Shown here piece after piece: positions 17,389 through 26,312 of a DNA stretch of 64,000 nt. The notes under the pieces were generated by a model. It did no database searches and was not told the DNA's origin. It saw nothing but the letters and a program-made list of their open reading frames with translations. The DNA lies in contig NZ_CP083370.1 of assembly GCF_017488845.2 (NCBI RefSeq), positions 1,426,001 to 1,490,000 on the forward strand. Reading direction: 5' to 3'. Position 1 is the stretch's first letter; each line of letters begins with the position of its first letter. The translations under genes and the position numbers were made by a program. Source of the stretch: Ensifer canadensis. Its GTDB lineage: Bacteria; Pseudomonadota; Alphaproteobacteria; Rhizobiales; Rhizobiaceae.

Positions 17389-17952
17389 TCAGAGATTCTT
17401 AGCGAAGGCCAGCAGTTCTTCGTCCGTCAGCGGCTCGATGGTCGCTTCGCGGGTGGCGACGGGCGAGAAGCCGAATTGCTGATAGAGCTGGAGCGCCCGT
17501 GGGTGGTCGAGATTGTTGGTCGTGACCGTAACCTTGCTCGGGTTCAAGGTCCACGCAGCAAACAGCGTTTGCAGCAGGAACCATTTGCCGAGGCCAAGCC
17601 CGAGCGCGTGCTCCATCAAGCCGAAATGCGTCAGCTCGACGACGTTGTCATCGGCCTGGTGAAGCTCGAAGAAGCCGGCAGGTGCGCCGTTGACATAGAG
17701 CACGGTAACGCTCGTGCGTTTGTCGGCGAGTAGCGCAGCCAGCTTTTCGTCGCTCATGCGGATGCGATCGGCCCAGTGCCAGCGTTTGCCAACCCGCAGA
17801 TAGAGGAACCGATAGTAATTCAGCGGGATGTCGGACACGCGCAGGATTGCCGTCTGGATGTTGACCGGCATCGGCAAGCTCTGCTTGGGCGGTGCCGTCA
17901 TTTCCAGTTCGGTGACGTGGGCAGTCAGTGAGGCGAGCTTGGGAGGGCGCAT
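17389..17952 (-). CDS. GNAT-family N-acetyltransferase
   Basis: A 187-residue protein. The acetyl-CoA-binding region is LMEHALGLGLGKWFLLQTLFAAW (the R/Q-x-x-G-x-G/A loop appears as LGLGLGKW), followed by VTVTTNNLDHPRALQLYQQFGF, a typical GNAT C-terminus. The acceptor is unknown. It is the last gene of the cysK-alaX-sseA-GNAT set and begins 4 bp after the sseA stop, so it is likely translationally coupled. Confidence 0.85.
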   Translation of the reverse strand: MRPPKLASLTAHVTELEMTAPPKQSLPMPVNIQTAILRVSDIPLNYYRFLYLRVGKRWHWADRIRMSDEKLAALLADKRTSVTVLYVNGAPAGFFELHQADDNVVELTHFGLMEHALGLGLGKWFLLQTLFAAWTLNPSKVTVTTNNLDHPRALQLYQQFGFSPVATREATIEPLTDEELLAFAKNL

Positions 17953-17956
17953 GATG

Positions 17957-18811
17957 TCACTCGCTGCCGGTCACAACGGAGGTATCCGCGCGGCCACCCC
18001 ATTCGGACCAGGAGCCGTCGTAAAGCGTATTGTCGGTGTGGCCGAGGGATTGCAGCGCCAGCGTGATGATGGCTGCCGTGACGCCTGAGCCGCAGGTTGT
18101 CACCACGGGCTTGGAAAGGTCGACGCCCGCCTCGGCAAATGTCTTGCGCAGCGTGTCGAGATCTTTGAACTTGCCGTTCTCGGAAAAGGTGGTGGAAGGC
18201 AGGCTGTGCGCGCCCGGCATGTGGCCGGAGCGCATTCCGGCACGCGGCTCTGGCTCTTCGCCGAGGAAGCGCCCGGCGCCCCGCGCATCGGCAATTTGGA
18301 CCTTGCCTGATTGCACGATGTCCTTCATGCGCTCAAGCGAGGTTACCGCCGAAGGCGTGAAAGTAACGTTGAACGTGACGGGCGTGGGCGAGGGAACGTC
18401 CGTCGTCACCGGGCGTCCGTCCTTCTTCCAGCCGTCCATGCCGCCATCGAGCACATAGACGTCCTTTGCGCCCATGATGCGCAGCATCCACCACACGCGC
18501 GGCGCGGTCATGATGCCCGGGCCGTCATAGACGACGATCGTATCGGTCTCGCTGACACCGAGCGCACCAACGGCCGTGGCGAAGGCTTCCGGCGTCGGCA
18601 GCGTATGCGGCAGTCCGCTCGTGTGATCGGCGATCGCATCCTGGTCGAAGAACACGGCACCGGGAATGTGGCCCACGTCGTACTCCGCTTTCGGGTCTCT
18701 GTTCTGGGCTGGCAGATACCAGGCGGCATCGAGAATGCGAATGGTGGGATTGTTGAGCCGCTGCTGCAACCAGTCCGGAGAAACGACGTAAGCGCTTTTG
18801 TTGTTGGTCAT
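17957..18811 (-). CDS. sseA: 3-mercaptopyruvate sulfurtransferase
   Basis: A 284-residue tandem rhodanese protein. The catalytic Cys is C240 in the loop CGSGVTA, the signature that separates mercaptopyruvate sulfurtransferases from thiosulfate rhodaneses. The N-terminal rhodanese repeat (residues ~8-135) is inactive, as usual. It transfers sulfur from 3-mercaptopyruvate, a cysteine breakdown product. Its place downstream of cysK and alaX fits a cysteine-related operon. Confidence 0.93.
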   Translation of the reverse strand: MTNNKSAYVVSPDWLQQRLNNPTIRILDAAWYLPAQNRDPKAEYDVGHIPGAVFFDQDAIADHTSGLPHTLPTPEAFATAVGALGVSETDTIVVYDGPGIMTAPRVWWMLRIMGAKDVYVLDGGMDGWKKDGRPVTTDVPSPTPVTFNVTFTPSAVTSLERMKDIVQSGKVQIADARGAGRFLGEEPEPRAGMRSGHMPGAHSLPSTTFSENGKFKDLDTLRKTFAEAGVDLSKPVVTTCGSGVTAAIITLALQSLGHTDNTLYDGSWSEWGGRADTSVVTGSE

Positions 18812-18826
18812 GGTCGTATCTCCTGT

Positions 18827-19576
18827 TCAGATTGTCTGGCGGTCGTCTGCCGTGCCGAAGCGGATGCGGAAACGGCGGTTTTCCTTGCCCTTCTTCTCGA
18901 TCTTGGCGATGTGGATCGCGCCGACTTCCTGGGTTTCCGACACATGTGTACCGCCGCAGGGCTGGCTGTCGATCGCCGAGTTTTCACCGATGCAGACAAG
19001 GCTGACGCGACCAAGCCCGACGGGCGGGCGTACATTCTTGGATTTGACGATACCGGGGTTGGCTGCGAGTTCCTCGTCGGTGATCCACTGCAGATAGACC
19101 GGGTGGTTCTCGTCGACGAGCTTCCTCAGCGCTGCCGTCACCTCGTCCTTATCGATCGTTTCGCTCATGTCGAAATCGACCCGGCTTTCATCTTCGCCTA
19201 CGGCTGCGCCCGTGATCGGGAAGGGACAAACGACGGAGAGCAGATGGCAAGCCGTGTGCATGCGCATCAGCCGGTAGCGGCGCGGCCAGTCGATATGCAC
19301 GACCAGCTTCTCGCCGATATCAGGCGCTGGCTGTCCTTCCGCCGGGACATGGATGATGATGTCCTTCGTCGCGCCATGACGGGCAACGGCAACGTCGATG
19401 CGGCTGCCGTCGCTGCGCTCCAGGAAGCCGCTATCGCCCGGCTGTCCGCCTGACGTGGCGTAGAAGCAGGTCTGATCAAGCTCGATCCCGCCATCCTCCA
19501 GAATTCCGGTGACACTTGCTTCGCAAGTCGAGAGATAGAAATCTTCGCGGAAGAGGGCAGTCACGGTCTTTGTCAT
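18827..19576 (-). CDS. AlaX-type alanyl-tRNA editing protein
   Basis: A 249-residue free-standing relative of the AlaRS editing domain. The zinc ligands are H107 and H111 (HTACH) and C207 and H211 (CGGTH). The N-terminal beta-barrel with SGGQPGD at 42-48 makes it the longer AlaX-II type. Such proteins hydrolyse Ser-tRNA(Ala), and sometimes Gly-tRNA(Ala). It is encoded between cysK and sseA with gaps of 8 and 15 bp, an arrangement suggesting a link with serine/cysteine metabolism. The actual substrate is inferred. Confidence 0.9.
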   Translation of the reverse strand: MTKTVTALFREDFYLSTCEASVTGILEDGGIELDQTCFYATSGGQPGDSGFLERSDGSRIDVAVARHGATKDIIIHVPAEGQPAPDIGEKLVVHIDWPRRYRLMRMHTACHLLSVVCPFPITGAAVGEDESRVDFDMSETIDKDEVTAALRKLVDENHPVYLQWITDEELAANPGIVKSKNVRPPVGLGRVSLVCIGENSAIDSQPCGGTHVSETQEVGAIHIAKIEKKGKENRRFRIRFGTADDRQTI

Positions 19577-19584
19577 CGCAAATC

Positions 19585-20625
19585 TTATCCGACTGATTCG
19601 TATGGAACGGTGATGCTTGAGGGGCCCTTCAACCAGGCCGGAACAGGCAGGCCCTTCGAGGCCAGGAAGTCCGGGTTGAAGAGTTTCGATTGATAGCGGT
19701 TACCATAGTCGCAAAGGATCGTCACGATCGTATGTCCCGGACCGAGCTCCTTGGCGAGCCGGACGGCGCCGGCAATATTGATGCCCGTTGATCCGCCGAC
19801 GCAAATGCCTTCGCGTTCGATCAGGTCGAAGACCAGCGGCACGGCCTCGGCATCGGAGATCTGGTAGGAAAAGTCTGGACTGAAGCCTTCGAGGTTGGCG
19901 GTGATGCGGCCCTGGCCGATGCCCTCGGTGATGGAGCTTCCGCTCGCCTTCAACTCCCCGTGCGCGTAGTAATTGTAGAGCGCCGCACCATCAGGGTCGG
20001 CAAGGCCGATCTTGATCGCAGGGTTCTTGGCGCGCAGGCCCTCTGCAACGCCCGCAAGCGTACCGCCGGAGCCGACAGAGCAGATGAAGCCGTCGACCTT
20101 GCCGTCCGTATCGCGCCAGATTTCAGGCGCCGTGGTGGCGACATGGGCGTCACGATTGGCGACATTGTCGAACTGGTTTGCCCAGATGGCGCCGTTCGGT
20201 TCGGTCTTTGCGAGTTCAGCGGCCAGGCGACCGGAGATCTTCACGTAGTTGTTCGGGTTCTTGTACGGCACAGCCGGCACTTCGACGAGCTCTGCTCCAA
20301 GAAGACGCAGCGCATCCTTCTTTTCCTGGCTCTGGGTTTCCGGAATGACGATGACGGTCCGATAGCCGAGTGCCTGCCCGACGAGGGCAAGGCCAATGCC
20401 GGTATTGCCGGCAGTCCCTTCGACGATCACGCCCCCCGGCTTCAACTGCCCGGCCTTCTCCGCCTCCCGGATGATCCAGAGCGCGGCGCGATCCTTCACC
20501 GACTGTCCCGGATTGAGAAACTCCGCCTTGCCGAGGATCGTGCAGCCGGTTGCCTCGGATACGGATTTCAGCCGGATCAGGGGCGTGTTGCCGATTGCTT
20601 CAAGAACGGACGGAAGAATGGCCAT
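19585..20625 (-). CDS. cysK: Cysteine synthase family protein
   Basis: A 346-residue PLP enzyme of the O-acetylserine sulfhydrylase family. PLP lysine K44 lies in NPGQSVKDR, followed by the substrate loop EGTAGNTG (the usual T/S-SGNTG appears as TAGNTG) and the phosphate loop GSGGT. The C-terminus (CDYGNRYQSKLFN) is like the longer CysK/CBS-like forms. It should convert O-acetylserine and sulfide to cysteine. The start follows GAGG at good spacing. It leads the alaX-sseA-GNAT operon. Confidence 0.88.
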   Translation of the reverse strand: MAILPSVLEAIGNTPLIRLKSVSEATGCTILGKAEFLNPGQSVKDRAALWIIREAEKAGQLKPGGVIVEGTAGNTGIGLALVGQALGYRTVIVIPETQSQEKKDALRLLGAELVEVPAVPYKNPNNYVKISGRLAAELAKTEPNGAIWANQFDNVANRDAHVATTAPEIWRDTDGKVDGFICSVGSGGTLAGVAEGLRAKNPAIKIGLADPDGAALYNYYAHGELKASGSSITEGIGQGRITANLEGFSPDFSYQISDAEAVPLVFDLIEREGICVGGSTGINIAGAVRLAKELGPGHTIVTILCDYGNRYQSKLFNPDFLASKGLPVPAWLKGPSSITVPYESVG

Positions 20626-20949
20626 TTGCAGAACCTCGTGCTTGAGAACGGCCGCTGAAGCGAGCCGCGTTACCGAAGAAAAACGCCGAGTGGCCGGCGA
20701 ACGTTGAGAACGACACCGGATCGCCGAAATATTGGCGTGTTTTCGGCTCAGCCTGTTTCCCAGGCAAGAAATAGCGTTTCACCGCTGCCCTGTCCCGAAC
20801 AAAAAACGTCTTCGAGGGGAAAGCTTAGGGTCGAGGCCGCTCTGGGTGCGCGCCGGATATTGGAGGGGGATTGGTCTGGGCCGGGCGTGTCATTCGCCGG
20901 CCCCTTGAGTTGAGCGTGCACCGGGCGGGTGCGTGCCGAGGTATGGGCA
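20626..20949. other. Divergent intergenic region cysK / SDR
   Basis: About 320 bp without a convincing gene. It holds a small hairpin CGCCGAAATATTGGCG near 20724-20739 and should contain both promoters. I see no recognisable operator. Confidence 0.35.
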
Positions 20950-21792
20950 ATGAGTATGCACAAGACGAATTCCGAGCATGGGTTGGCATGGGTAACGGGA
21001 GCGAGTTCGGGAATAGGCCGAGCGCTGGCATTGCGGCTGGTGCGAGACGGCTATTCGGTGGTCGTCACCTCCAGAAATCACGAAAAACTGGTGGCCCTGC
21101 AACAGGAAGCTGCCGCCGACGGCCGCATCATCGTTCTCGATGGCGATGTCACCGACCCTCAGGATATGGAACGTGTGTTGGCATCGATCGAATATGATCA
21201 CGGCGACCTGTCTCTGGCCGTGTTCAATGCGGGGGTGACAATCCCGGTGAGGGGCGACGATCTGCATCGCGACGCTTTTGAGCGGAGCTTTGCGGTCAAT
21301 GTGAACGGTGTCGTCAATTGTCTGCTGCCGGCAGTGGCCCACATGAAGGCAAGGGGGCAGGGCCACATCGCCATCGTGTCGGGGGCTGCAGGTTATGGCG
21401 GTTTGCCGGGCAACGCCGCCCATGGCGCCACGAAGGCGGCCCTGATCAATCTGGCCGAGAGCTTGAAGCTCGATCTGGACCGGATCGGCATTCGCCTGCA
21501 GTTGATCAATCCGGGGCCTGTCGACACGACCGGTTCGCCGCGGCTTGGATTTGCAAGGTCCGGCATGGTCAGTGCAGACGAGGCCGCTCAGCACGTCGTC
21601 GAGGGCCTGAAGTCGAAGCATTTCGAAGTCAGCTTCCCGAAGCGCTCTATCACTATCGCAAAGTTGTCACGCCTGCTGCCATATGGTGCCTACTTCGCGC
21701 TCGTTGACCGGCTGACCCGGCAAGGCGCGACGCCGCCAAAAGCGACGAACACCCGCACGAGCGCCAAGGGGCGGCCACATCAGGCCGTGTGA
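20950..21792 (+). CDS. Short-chain dehydrogenase/reductase with altered catalytic Tyr
   Basis: A 280-residue SDR. The nucleotide-binding motif TGASSGIG is at residues 16-23, NAG at 93-95 and the catalytic Ser is S144 in IVSGAAG. Where the YxxxK motif is expected, the sequence is H158-GAT-K162, so the catalytic Tyr is replaced by His (codon CAT at 21421-21423). The rest of the fold, including the GPVDT loop, is intact. The substrate is unknown. The start ATG at 20950 was chosen for family length. It overlaps the convergent SMR gene by 13 bp. Confidence 0.85.
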   Translation: MSMHKTNSEHGLAWVTGASSGIGRALALRLVRDGYSVVVTSRNHEKLVALQQEAAADGRIIVLDGDVTDPQDMERVLASIEYDHGDLSLAVFNAGVTIPVRGDDLHRDAFERSFAVNVNGVVNCLLPAVAHMKARGQGHIAIVSGAAGYGGLPGNAAHGATKAALINLAESLKLDLDRIGIRLQLINPGPVDTTGSPRLGFARSGMVSADEAAQHVVEGLKSKHFEVSFPKRSITIAKLSRLLPYGAYFALVDRLTRQGATPPKATNTRTSAKGRPHQAV

Positions 21793-22106
21793 AGCACCAG
21801 TACTGCGCCGAAGATCAGGGCGAGGCCGACCCAGCCGATCGGCTTGAGCTTCTGGCCGAAGAGCAGGCGGCCGCAAATGGCCGTGCCGAAAATCCCGGTC
21901 GCGCCGAGAACCGCGTAGGCGATCGCAAGTTCCATGCCCTTGACCGCTTCGGCAAGGAAGGCAAAGGCGGCGAGCACGAGAACGATGGAAAGCGCGCCCC
22001 AGCCGCGGCGCGCGAAGCCATTCGATTTGGTCGAAGCGAGATTGGCAGCGATGTCGAGGATGCCGGCGATGACGGCAAAGACGAAATAGAGACTAGGTGC
22101 GCTCAT
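21780..22106 (-). CDS. SMR-family transporter subunit (MdtI/SugE-like)
   Basis: A 108-residue four-helix membrane protein of the small multidrug resistance family. The usual essential Glu of helix 1 is not in its standard place; this position reads FAVIAGILDIAANLASTK, with Asp instead. The gene overlaps the preceding SMR gene by 14 bp, the arrangement of heteromeric pairs such as MdtJI or YkkCD. It probably works only with its partner. Substrate unknown. Confidence 0.85.
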   Translation of the reverse strand: MSAPSLYFVFAVIAGILDIAANLASTKSNGFARRGWGALSIVLVLAAFAFLAEAVKGMELAIAYAVLGATGIFGTAICGRLLFGQKLKPIGWVGLALIFGAVLVLHTA

Positions 22107-22464
22107 CGATGGCTCCCTCCGTGGCCGGAGCGTCCTCTTCGCGGTGTTCGCCTGCATTGACGAGCAGGATACCGGCCACCGCCATCGACAGGCCCAGCAT
22201 TTCCCGGCCGGTCAGCACATGGCCGAACACGAACACCGAAACGAGCGTAATGATCGCGACCCCGGACCCCTCCCAGATGGCATAGGCAACGCCGACGGAA
22301 ATGGTCTTCACGGCCTTTGCCAGGAAGACGTAGGAAAGCGCAATGGAGACATACATCACTACGTGGCCGAGATAGGAGCCCTTGGCGGATGCGGCCTTCA
22401 TCGCCGTCAGGCCCGCCACCTCAGTCGCGATGGCGAGCGCCAGGAAAAACCATGCAAGCCGCAT
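22093..22464 (-). CDS. SMR-family transporter subunit (MdtJ/EmrE-like)
   Basis: A 123-residue SMR protein with four helices. It carries the canonical helix-1 Glu in IATEVAGLTAMK and the helix-3 phrase GVAYAIWEGSGV. Its C-terminal tail (about 16 residues, EHREEDAPATEG) is long for the family. It is first in a two-gene operon with the overlapping SMR gene and is expected to form a proton-coupled exporter of cations or polyamines. Confidence 0.9.
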   Translation of the reverse strand: MRLAWFFLALAIATEVAGLTAMKAASAKGSYLGHVVMYVSIALSYVFLAKAVKTISVGVAYAIWEGSGVAIITLVSVFVFGHVLTGREMLGLSMAVAGILLVNAGEHREEDAPATEGAIDERT

Positions 22465-22530
22465 GAGGAACCTTCAAGAAAAGATCTGGATCGGTTGCCT
22501 CATAGGCGTTGTCGGACGATCGGTAAAGCC

Positions 22531-22636
22531 TACTGCATGTTTCCTTAAATCCTATTCGATTTAAGGATAAAAACTTGCAGCCATTCAAAGTGCTACAGCG
22601 ACCTTTGCGCGTCTAATAAGACGCGCGGCGCTGTAG
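22531..22636. repeat. Dispersed palindromic repeat, copy C
   Basis: The most complete copy: TACTGCATGTTTCCTTAAAT... through the two hairpins to GACGCGCGGCGCTGTAG. It lies between the SMR operon and cfa and ends about 12 bp from the cfa stop codon. Confidence 0.85.
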
Positions 22637-22648
22637 CGGCGGCGAGCC

Positions 22649-23902
22649 TCATTCGAAGACGATCTGACGGACATCGATGTTGCGGGCGCGGAAACCGGCT
22701 TCGCAGTAGTAGAAATAGAACTCCCACAGGCGCTTGAAGCGCAGATCGAAACCGAGCGGCTCGATCCGGCTCCACACCGACCAGAAGCGCTGCCGCCACT
22801 CGCCGAGCGTTCGGGCGTAGTCGCCACCGAAGCCGAAATCGTTGATCATTCGCAGACCGACGTTGCGCCCGAGATCGACCAGATGCTCGCGCGTCGGCAG
22901 CATGCCGCCGGGGAAAACGTACTTTTGGATGAAGTCCGGATTGGAGCGGTACTCCTCGTAGGCTTCCGGCTTGATCGTGATGATCTGCAGGCCGGCCTTG
23001 CCGCCGGGTTTCAGGCAGCGCTTCAGCTGCGAGAAATAGGTCGACCAGAATTTTTCCCCGACCGCCTCGAACATTTCGATCGAGACGATTCGGTCATAGA
23101 GGCCCTTCTCCTCGCGATAGTCCTGGAATTTCAGCTCGACGCGGTCGGCGACGCCGGCCCTGTGCATGCGTTCCCGGGCAAACGCGAGTTGTTCGCGACT
23201 GATGGTCAGGCCGGTGACCTTGCAGCCGATCTCGGTCGCCGCAAATTCTGCAAAACCGCCCCAGCCGCAGCCGATCTCAAGCACATGGTCACCGGGCCGT
23301 AGATTCGTCGCCTCGGCCAGTGCCCGGTATTTGGCAGTCTGGGCCGACTGCAGATCGTTGGCGCCGCTAGCGTAAAGTGCCGACGAATAGGTCATGCTCG
23401 GATCGAGCCATTCACGGTAGAAGGCGTTGCCGAGGTCGTAGTGGGCAGAGATATTGCGCTGTGCGCCCGTCCTGGTGTTGGCATTGCGCCAGTGGAGGAT
23501 TTTTTCCACCAGCCGCATCAACCCGCGCGCCCGGTTAGGGAATCTGTTGCCGATGTCTGCGTTGACAAGGAAAAGCTCGAGAAAGGCGCCGACATCGGGG
23601 CTGTCCCAATCGCCGTCTATATAACTTTCCGCGGCGCCGATGGTGCCACCGGTGATTGCCCGGTGCGGAAGATTCCAGTTGTGAAGTGTCACGGCGGCGC
23701 ATGGCCCCGGCACCTTTCCCTTGACCAGCAGCCGCTGACCGTTGGGCAAAGCGAGCGCCAGCGCGCCGGCCTCAAGGTGAACGAGGCCGCGCAGGACCAT
23801 CTGGGCCTTGAGCGGAAAGTCCTTCAGCACCTGCGAGAGATTTTCAGTCGAAAGGTGCTCGGCGTTGTCGAATTCGGCAAAGCAGGCTTCTGTATCATGC
23901 AT
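22649..23902 (-). CDS. cfa: Cyclopropane-fatty-acyl-phospholipid synthase
   Basis: A 417-residue SAM-dependent enzyme of the Cfa family. The C-terminal methyltransferase domain has the SAM loop VLEIGCGWGGFAE, followed by QDYREEKGLYDRIVSIEMFEAVG; the N-terminal lipid-binding domain precedes it. The start ATG at 23902 has GGAGGGTGG upstream. The enzyme adds a methylene bridge to unsaturated membrane lipids, a stationary-phase and acid-stress function. Monocistronic. Confidence 0.93.
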   Translation of the reverse strand: MHDTEACFAEFDNAEHLSTENLSQVLKDFPLKAQMVLRGLVHLEAGALALALPNGQRLLVKGKVPGPCAAVTLHNWNLPHRAITGGTIGAAESYIDGDWDSPDVGAFLELFLVNADIGNRFPNRARGLMRLVEKILHWRNANTRTGAQRNISAHYDLGNAFYREWLDPSMTYSSALYASGANDLQSAQTAKYRALAEATNLRPGDHVLEIGCGWGGFAEFAATEIGCKVTGLTISREQLAFARERMHRAGVADRVELKFQDYREEKGLYDRIVSIEMFEAVGEKFWSTYFSQLKRCLKPGGKAGLQIITIKPEAYEEYRSNPDFIQKYVFPGGMLPTREHLVDLGRNVGLRMINDFGFGGDYARTLGEWRQRFWSVWSRIEPLGFDLRFKRLWEFYFYYCEAGFRARNIDVRQIVFE

Positions 23903-24008
23903 AAACCACCCTCCGGCAATCGTTGCATCCGTAACGTGAGCCTAGCGATAATCCTGCGAGAGGCCAACCATGGATTTGTACCGGTGGCGGCGCGGTTGTA
24001 GCGATTTT

Positions 24009-25451
24009 TTAGGTTCTGATTTCCTGAAACGCGGCCAACGCGCGGTCGCGCGCGAAGGCGTGGTCGACGATGGGGGTGGGGTAGGAGACTCCAAGCTCGA
24101 TGCCGGCGGCAGCCAGTACTGCCGAGGGGGCCGAGAATGGTCGATGGATATAACGCGCCTCGAGATCAGCGAGCTCCGGAACGAAACGCTTCACATAAAG
24201 CCCCTCCGGATCGAATTTCTCGCCCTGGAGCACCGGGTTGAAAATGCGGAAGAAAGGCGAGGCATCGGCGCCGGACCCCGCCACCCATTGCCAGCTTGCT
24301 GCGTTCGAGGCCGGATCTGCATCGACCAGCGTGTCGCGGAACCACGCCTCTCCGCGTCGCCAGTCGATCAGCAGGTCCTTGATCAGGAAGGAGGCGACGA
24401 TCATCCTGACGCGATTGTGCATGTAGCCGTGGCGCCAGAGCTGCCGCATGCCGGCGTCGACAATCGGATAGCCGGTCAGGCCCCTTGTCCAGCGGTGGAA
24501 CTGTTCGTCATTGTCCAGCCAGCGAAAGCCATCAAAACGACGATCGAGGTTTTGACGGCCGAGATCCGGATTGTGAAACAGCAGATTGTAGGAGAACTCG
24601 CGCCAGGCGAGTTCCTTGCGGAAAGTGACGACATCGTCCACCGGCGTTTCCGTCAGGCCACGCGTGACCTGCCAGATCTGCGCCGGAGAGATTTCGCCGA
24701 AGGCAAGATGCGCAGAGAGCATGGACGTACCTTGCGCTGCAGGGACGTCCCGCTCAGCCTTGTAGCCGGCAAGGGCATGTTCAACGAATTTGTGCAGGCG
24801 TTCGGCAGCGGCCTGCTCGCCCGGCGTCCAGATTTCGGCGAACGTCGATGCCCAGTCCGGCCGCGTCGGCAAGAGCTTCCACCGTTCAAGCTCCTCGGAT
24901 GCCGGCCACCTCACAGGCGCTCTGATCATTTCCGGCGTCTCAATCGGCGCCGCCGGCTCGCCGCTGGCCTCAAGCGCACGCCAGAACGGCGTGAACACGC
25001 GATAAGGGCCGCCACCCTTCGTGAGGAGCCGTGTCGGCTCATGCAACAGTTGCCCTGCAAAGCTGCTGACGGTGAAGCCGCGTTCAACGAGCGCTTTCTT
25101 CAACGGCGCATCGGTTCCTATTCCGCTCGGGTCGTAGCGGCGATTCCAGAACACGGTCGTCGCGCCCGATTCCCGCGCTATCTCGGCGATCACATCCAAC
25201 GGCGCACCGGTCCGCAGGATAAAGTCGGAGCCGTGTGCCCGCAGCGATGCCCGCAATGCCTGGAGCGAATGGTGCAGCCACCAACGCTGCGCGCCACCAA
25301 GCGGCCCATTGCCGCTTTCCTCCGGTTCATTGATGTAGATCGGAATCACCGGTCCACCCGTCTGCGCCGCGGTGGCAAGTGCCTGATTGTCTTGAAGGCG
25401 CAAATCTCGACGAAACCAGACCAGAATCGGCGTTGTGGGATTTGCGCTCAT
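24009..25451 (-). CDS. phrB: Deoxyribodipyrimidine photolyase
   Basis: A 480-residue class I CPD photolyase. The N-terminal antenna domain begins PILVWFRRDLRLQDN. The FAD domain carries YPIVDAGMRQLWRHGYMHNRVRM, with the Trp and Asn residues typical of photolyases, then WQWVAGSGADASPFFRIFNP. It repairs UV-induced pyrimidine dimers using blue light. The ATG at 25451 was chosen over upstream starts that would extend into the tRNA-Asn terminator. Confidence 0.94.
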   Translation of the reverse strand: MSANPTTPILVWFRRDLRLQDNQALATAAQTGGPVIPIYINEPEESGNGPLGGAQRWWLHHSLQALRASLRAHGSDFILRTGAPLDVIAEIARESGATTVFWNRRYDPSGIGTDAPLKKALVERGFTVSSFAGQLLHEPTRLLTKGGGPYRVFTPFWRALEASGEPAAPIETPEMIRAPVRWPASEELERWKLLPTRPDWASTFAEIWTPGEQAAAERLHKFVEHALAGYKAERDVPAAQGTSMLSAHLAFGEISPAQIWQVTRGLTETPVDDVVTFRKELAWREFSYNLLFHNPDLGRQNLDRRFDGFRWLDNDEQFHRWTRGLTGYPIVDAGMRQLWRHGYMHNRVRMIVASFLIKDLLIDWRRGEAWFRDTLVDADPASNAASWQWVAGSGADASPFFRIFNPVLQGEKFDPEGLYVKRFVPELADLEARYIHRPFSAPSAVLAAAGIELGVSYPTPIVDHAFARDRALAAFQEIRT

Positions 25452-25508
25452 GACATTCCCGGGGGCGAGGAAGGAGGAAGGCGTCGCCGGCACCATAGCC
25501 GCAAAATG

Positions 25509-25548
25509 AAAAAGAGCCATTCGGGCGTTACCGCGAATGGCTCTTTAA
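25509..25548 (-). terminator. Intrinsic terminator of tRNA-Asn
   Basis: AAAGAGCCATTCG pairs with CGAATGGCTCTTT around a short loop; the minus strand then has a T-rich tract. It sits right after the tRNA-Asn 3' end and upstream of phrB. Confidence 0.75.
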
Positions 25549-25552
25549 AAAC

Positions 25553-25627
25553 TGGCTCCCCGGGCCGGATTCGAACCGGCGACCTGTCGATTAACAGTCG
25601 AATGCTCTACCGCTGAGCTACCAGGGA
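25553..25627 (-). tRNA. tRNA-Asn (GTT)
   Basis: Acceptor TCCCTGG pairs with the 3' side, CCA is encoded, the anticodon loop is CTGTTAA with anticodon GTT, and the T-arm contains GGTTCGAATCC. 75 nt including CCA. Confidence 0.96.
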
Positions 25628-25774
25628 TCATCTGCGCGGCGTGTCCTGCAGAAGTGAGGCTGCTAATACAAATGCTTTTCCGATTTGCCAAGCTGTTTTT
25701 TTAAAAAAAGTGAGAAGTTTTGTTGCGAGCCTGTGGAGAAGCCCCCAATTGTGGGAAAGGCAGCCGGATAGGGA

Positions 25775-26071
25775 ATGATGCATAAAAACAGAAAACAGAC
25801 GCATTTCGGCATAGACCCGCACACACGGCAGATCGTGCTTGGCAAATGGCGCCTGAGGCTGCCGGAATCACCACTGCTGCGCATGCTGGTTGGCGGGCTG
25901 CTGATATTCGGCGGCTTTCTCGGCTTTCTGCCCGTGCTCGGATTCTGGATGGTGCCCTTGGGCTTACTCATCCTCTCGCACGATATTCCTTCAGTACGCC
26001 GCCGCCGCCGAAGGTTCGCAGTCTGGTGGGCGCGCCGACGCAACGGGACGGGGTCTTCGAAGGAACGATGA
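25775..26071 (+). CDS. Small membrane protein
   Basis: A 98-residue protein (97 if the second ATG is used). A polar N-terminus leads to one or two hydrophobic helices in LLRMLVGGLLIFGGFLGFLPVLGFWMVPLGLLIL, followed by SHDIPSVRRRRRR and a basic tail. The pattern, with glycine and proline between two short helices and a basic cytosolic end, matches a widespread uncharacterised rhizobial membrane protein. Function unknown. Confidence 0.7.
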   Translation: MMHKNRKQTHFGIDPHTRQIVLGKWRLRLPESPLLRMLVGGLLIFGGFLGFLPVLGFWMVPLGLLILSHDIPSVRRRRRRFAVWWARRRNGTGSSKER

Positions 26072-26312
26072 TTCTTTCGCGAGGGCGATCCTCGCTTCGA
26101 CAGGGCGCCACAAGCTCACGCTACACGGAAGCCGAGCCTATTCGGCTCCTTCGTCGGCGACGATGTGGCGGCGGCTCCAATCGAATAAAAGTCATGGACC
26201 GCCGCGTCCTCCCGACCGACTTGTGCGCAAACTCCCGCATTCGGGCTGTCGTTGAAAACCATTCGGCAACGGATCGGCAGCATAATGCCGCCCGGATTAA
26301 GGATGGGGCGGA
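26072..26312. other. Intergenic region with small hairpins
   Basis: No gene found. GCGAGGGCGATCCTCGC near 26079-26096 could act as a weak terminator for the upstream gene. Confidence 0.3.

Noticed and set aside
18311..19453. 380-codon plus-strand frame opposite sseA and alaX
   Set aside because: Antisense shadow; covers the ends of two well-identified genes.
23970..25616. 548-codon plus-strand frame opposite phrB
   Set aside because: Arg/Pro-rich shadow of the photolyase gene and the tRNA-Asn; no motif and no ribosome-binding site.
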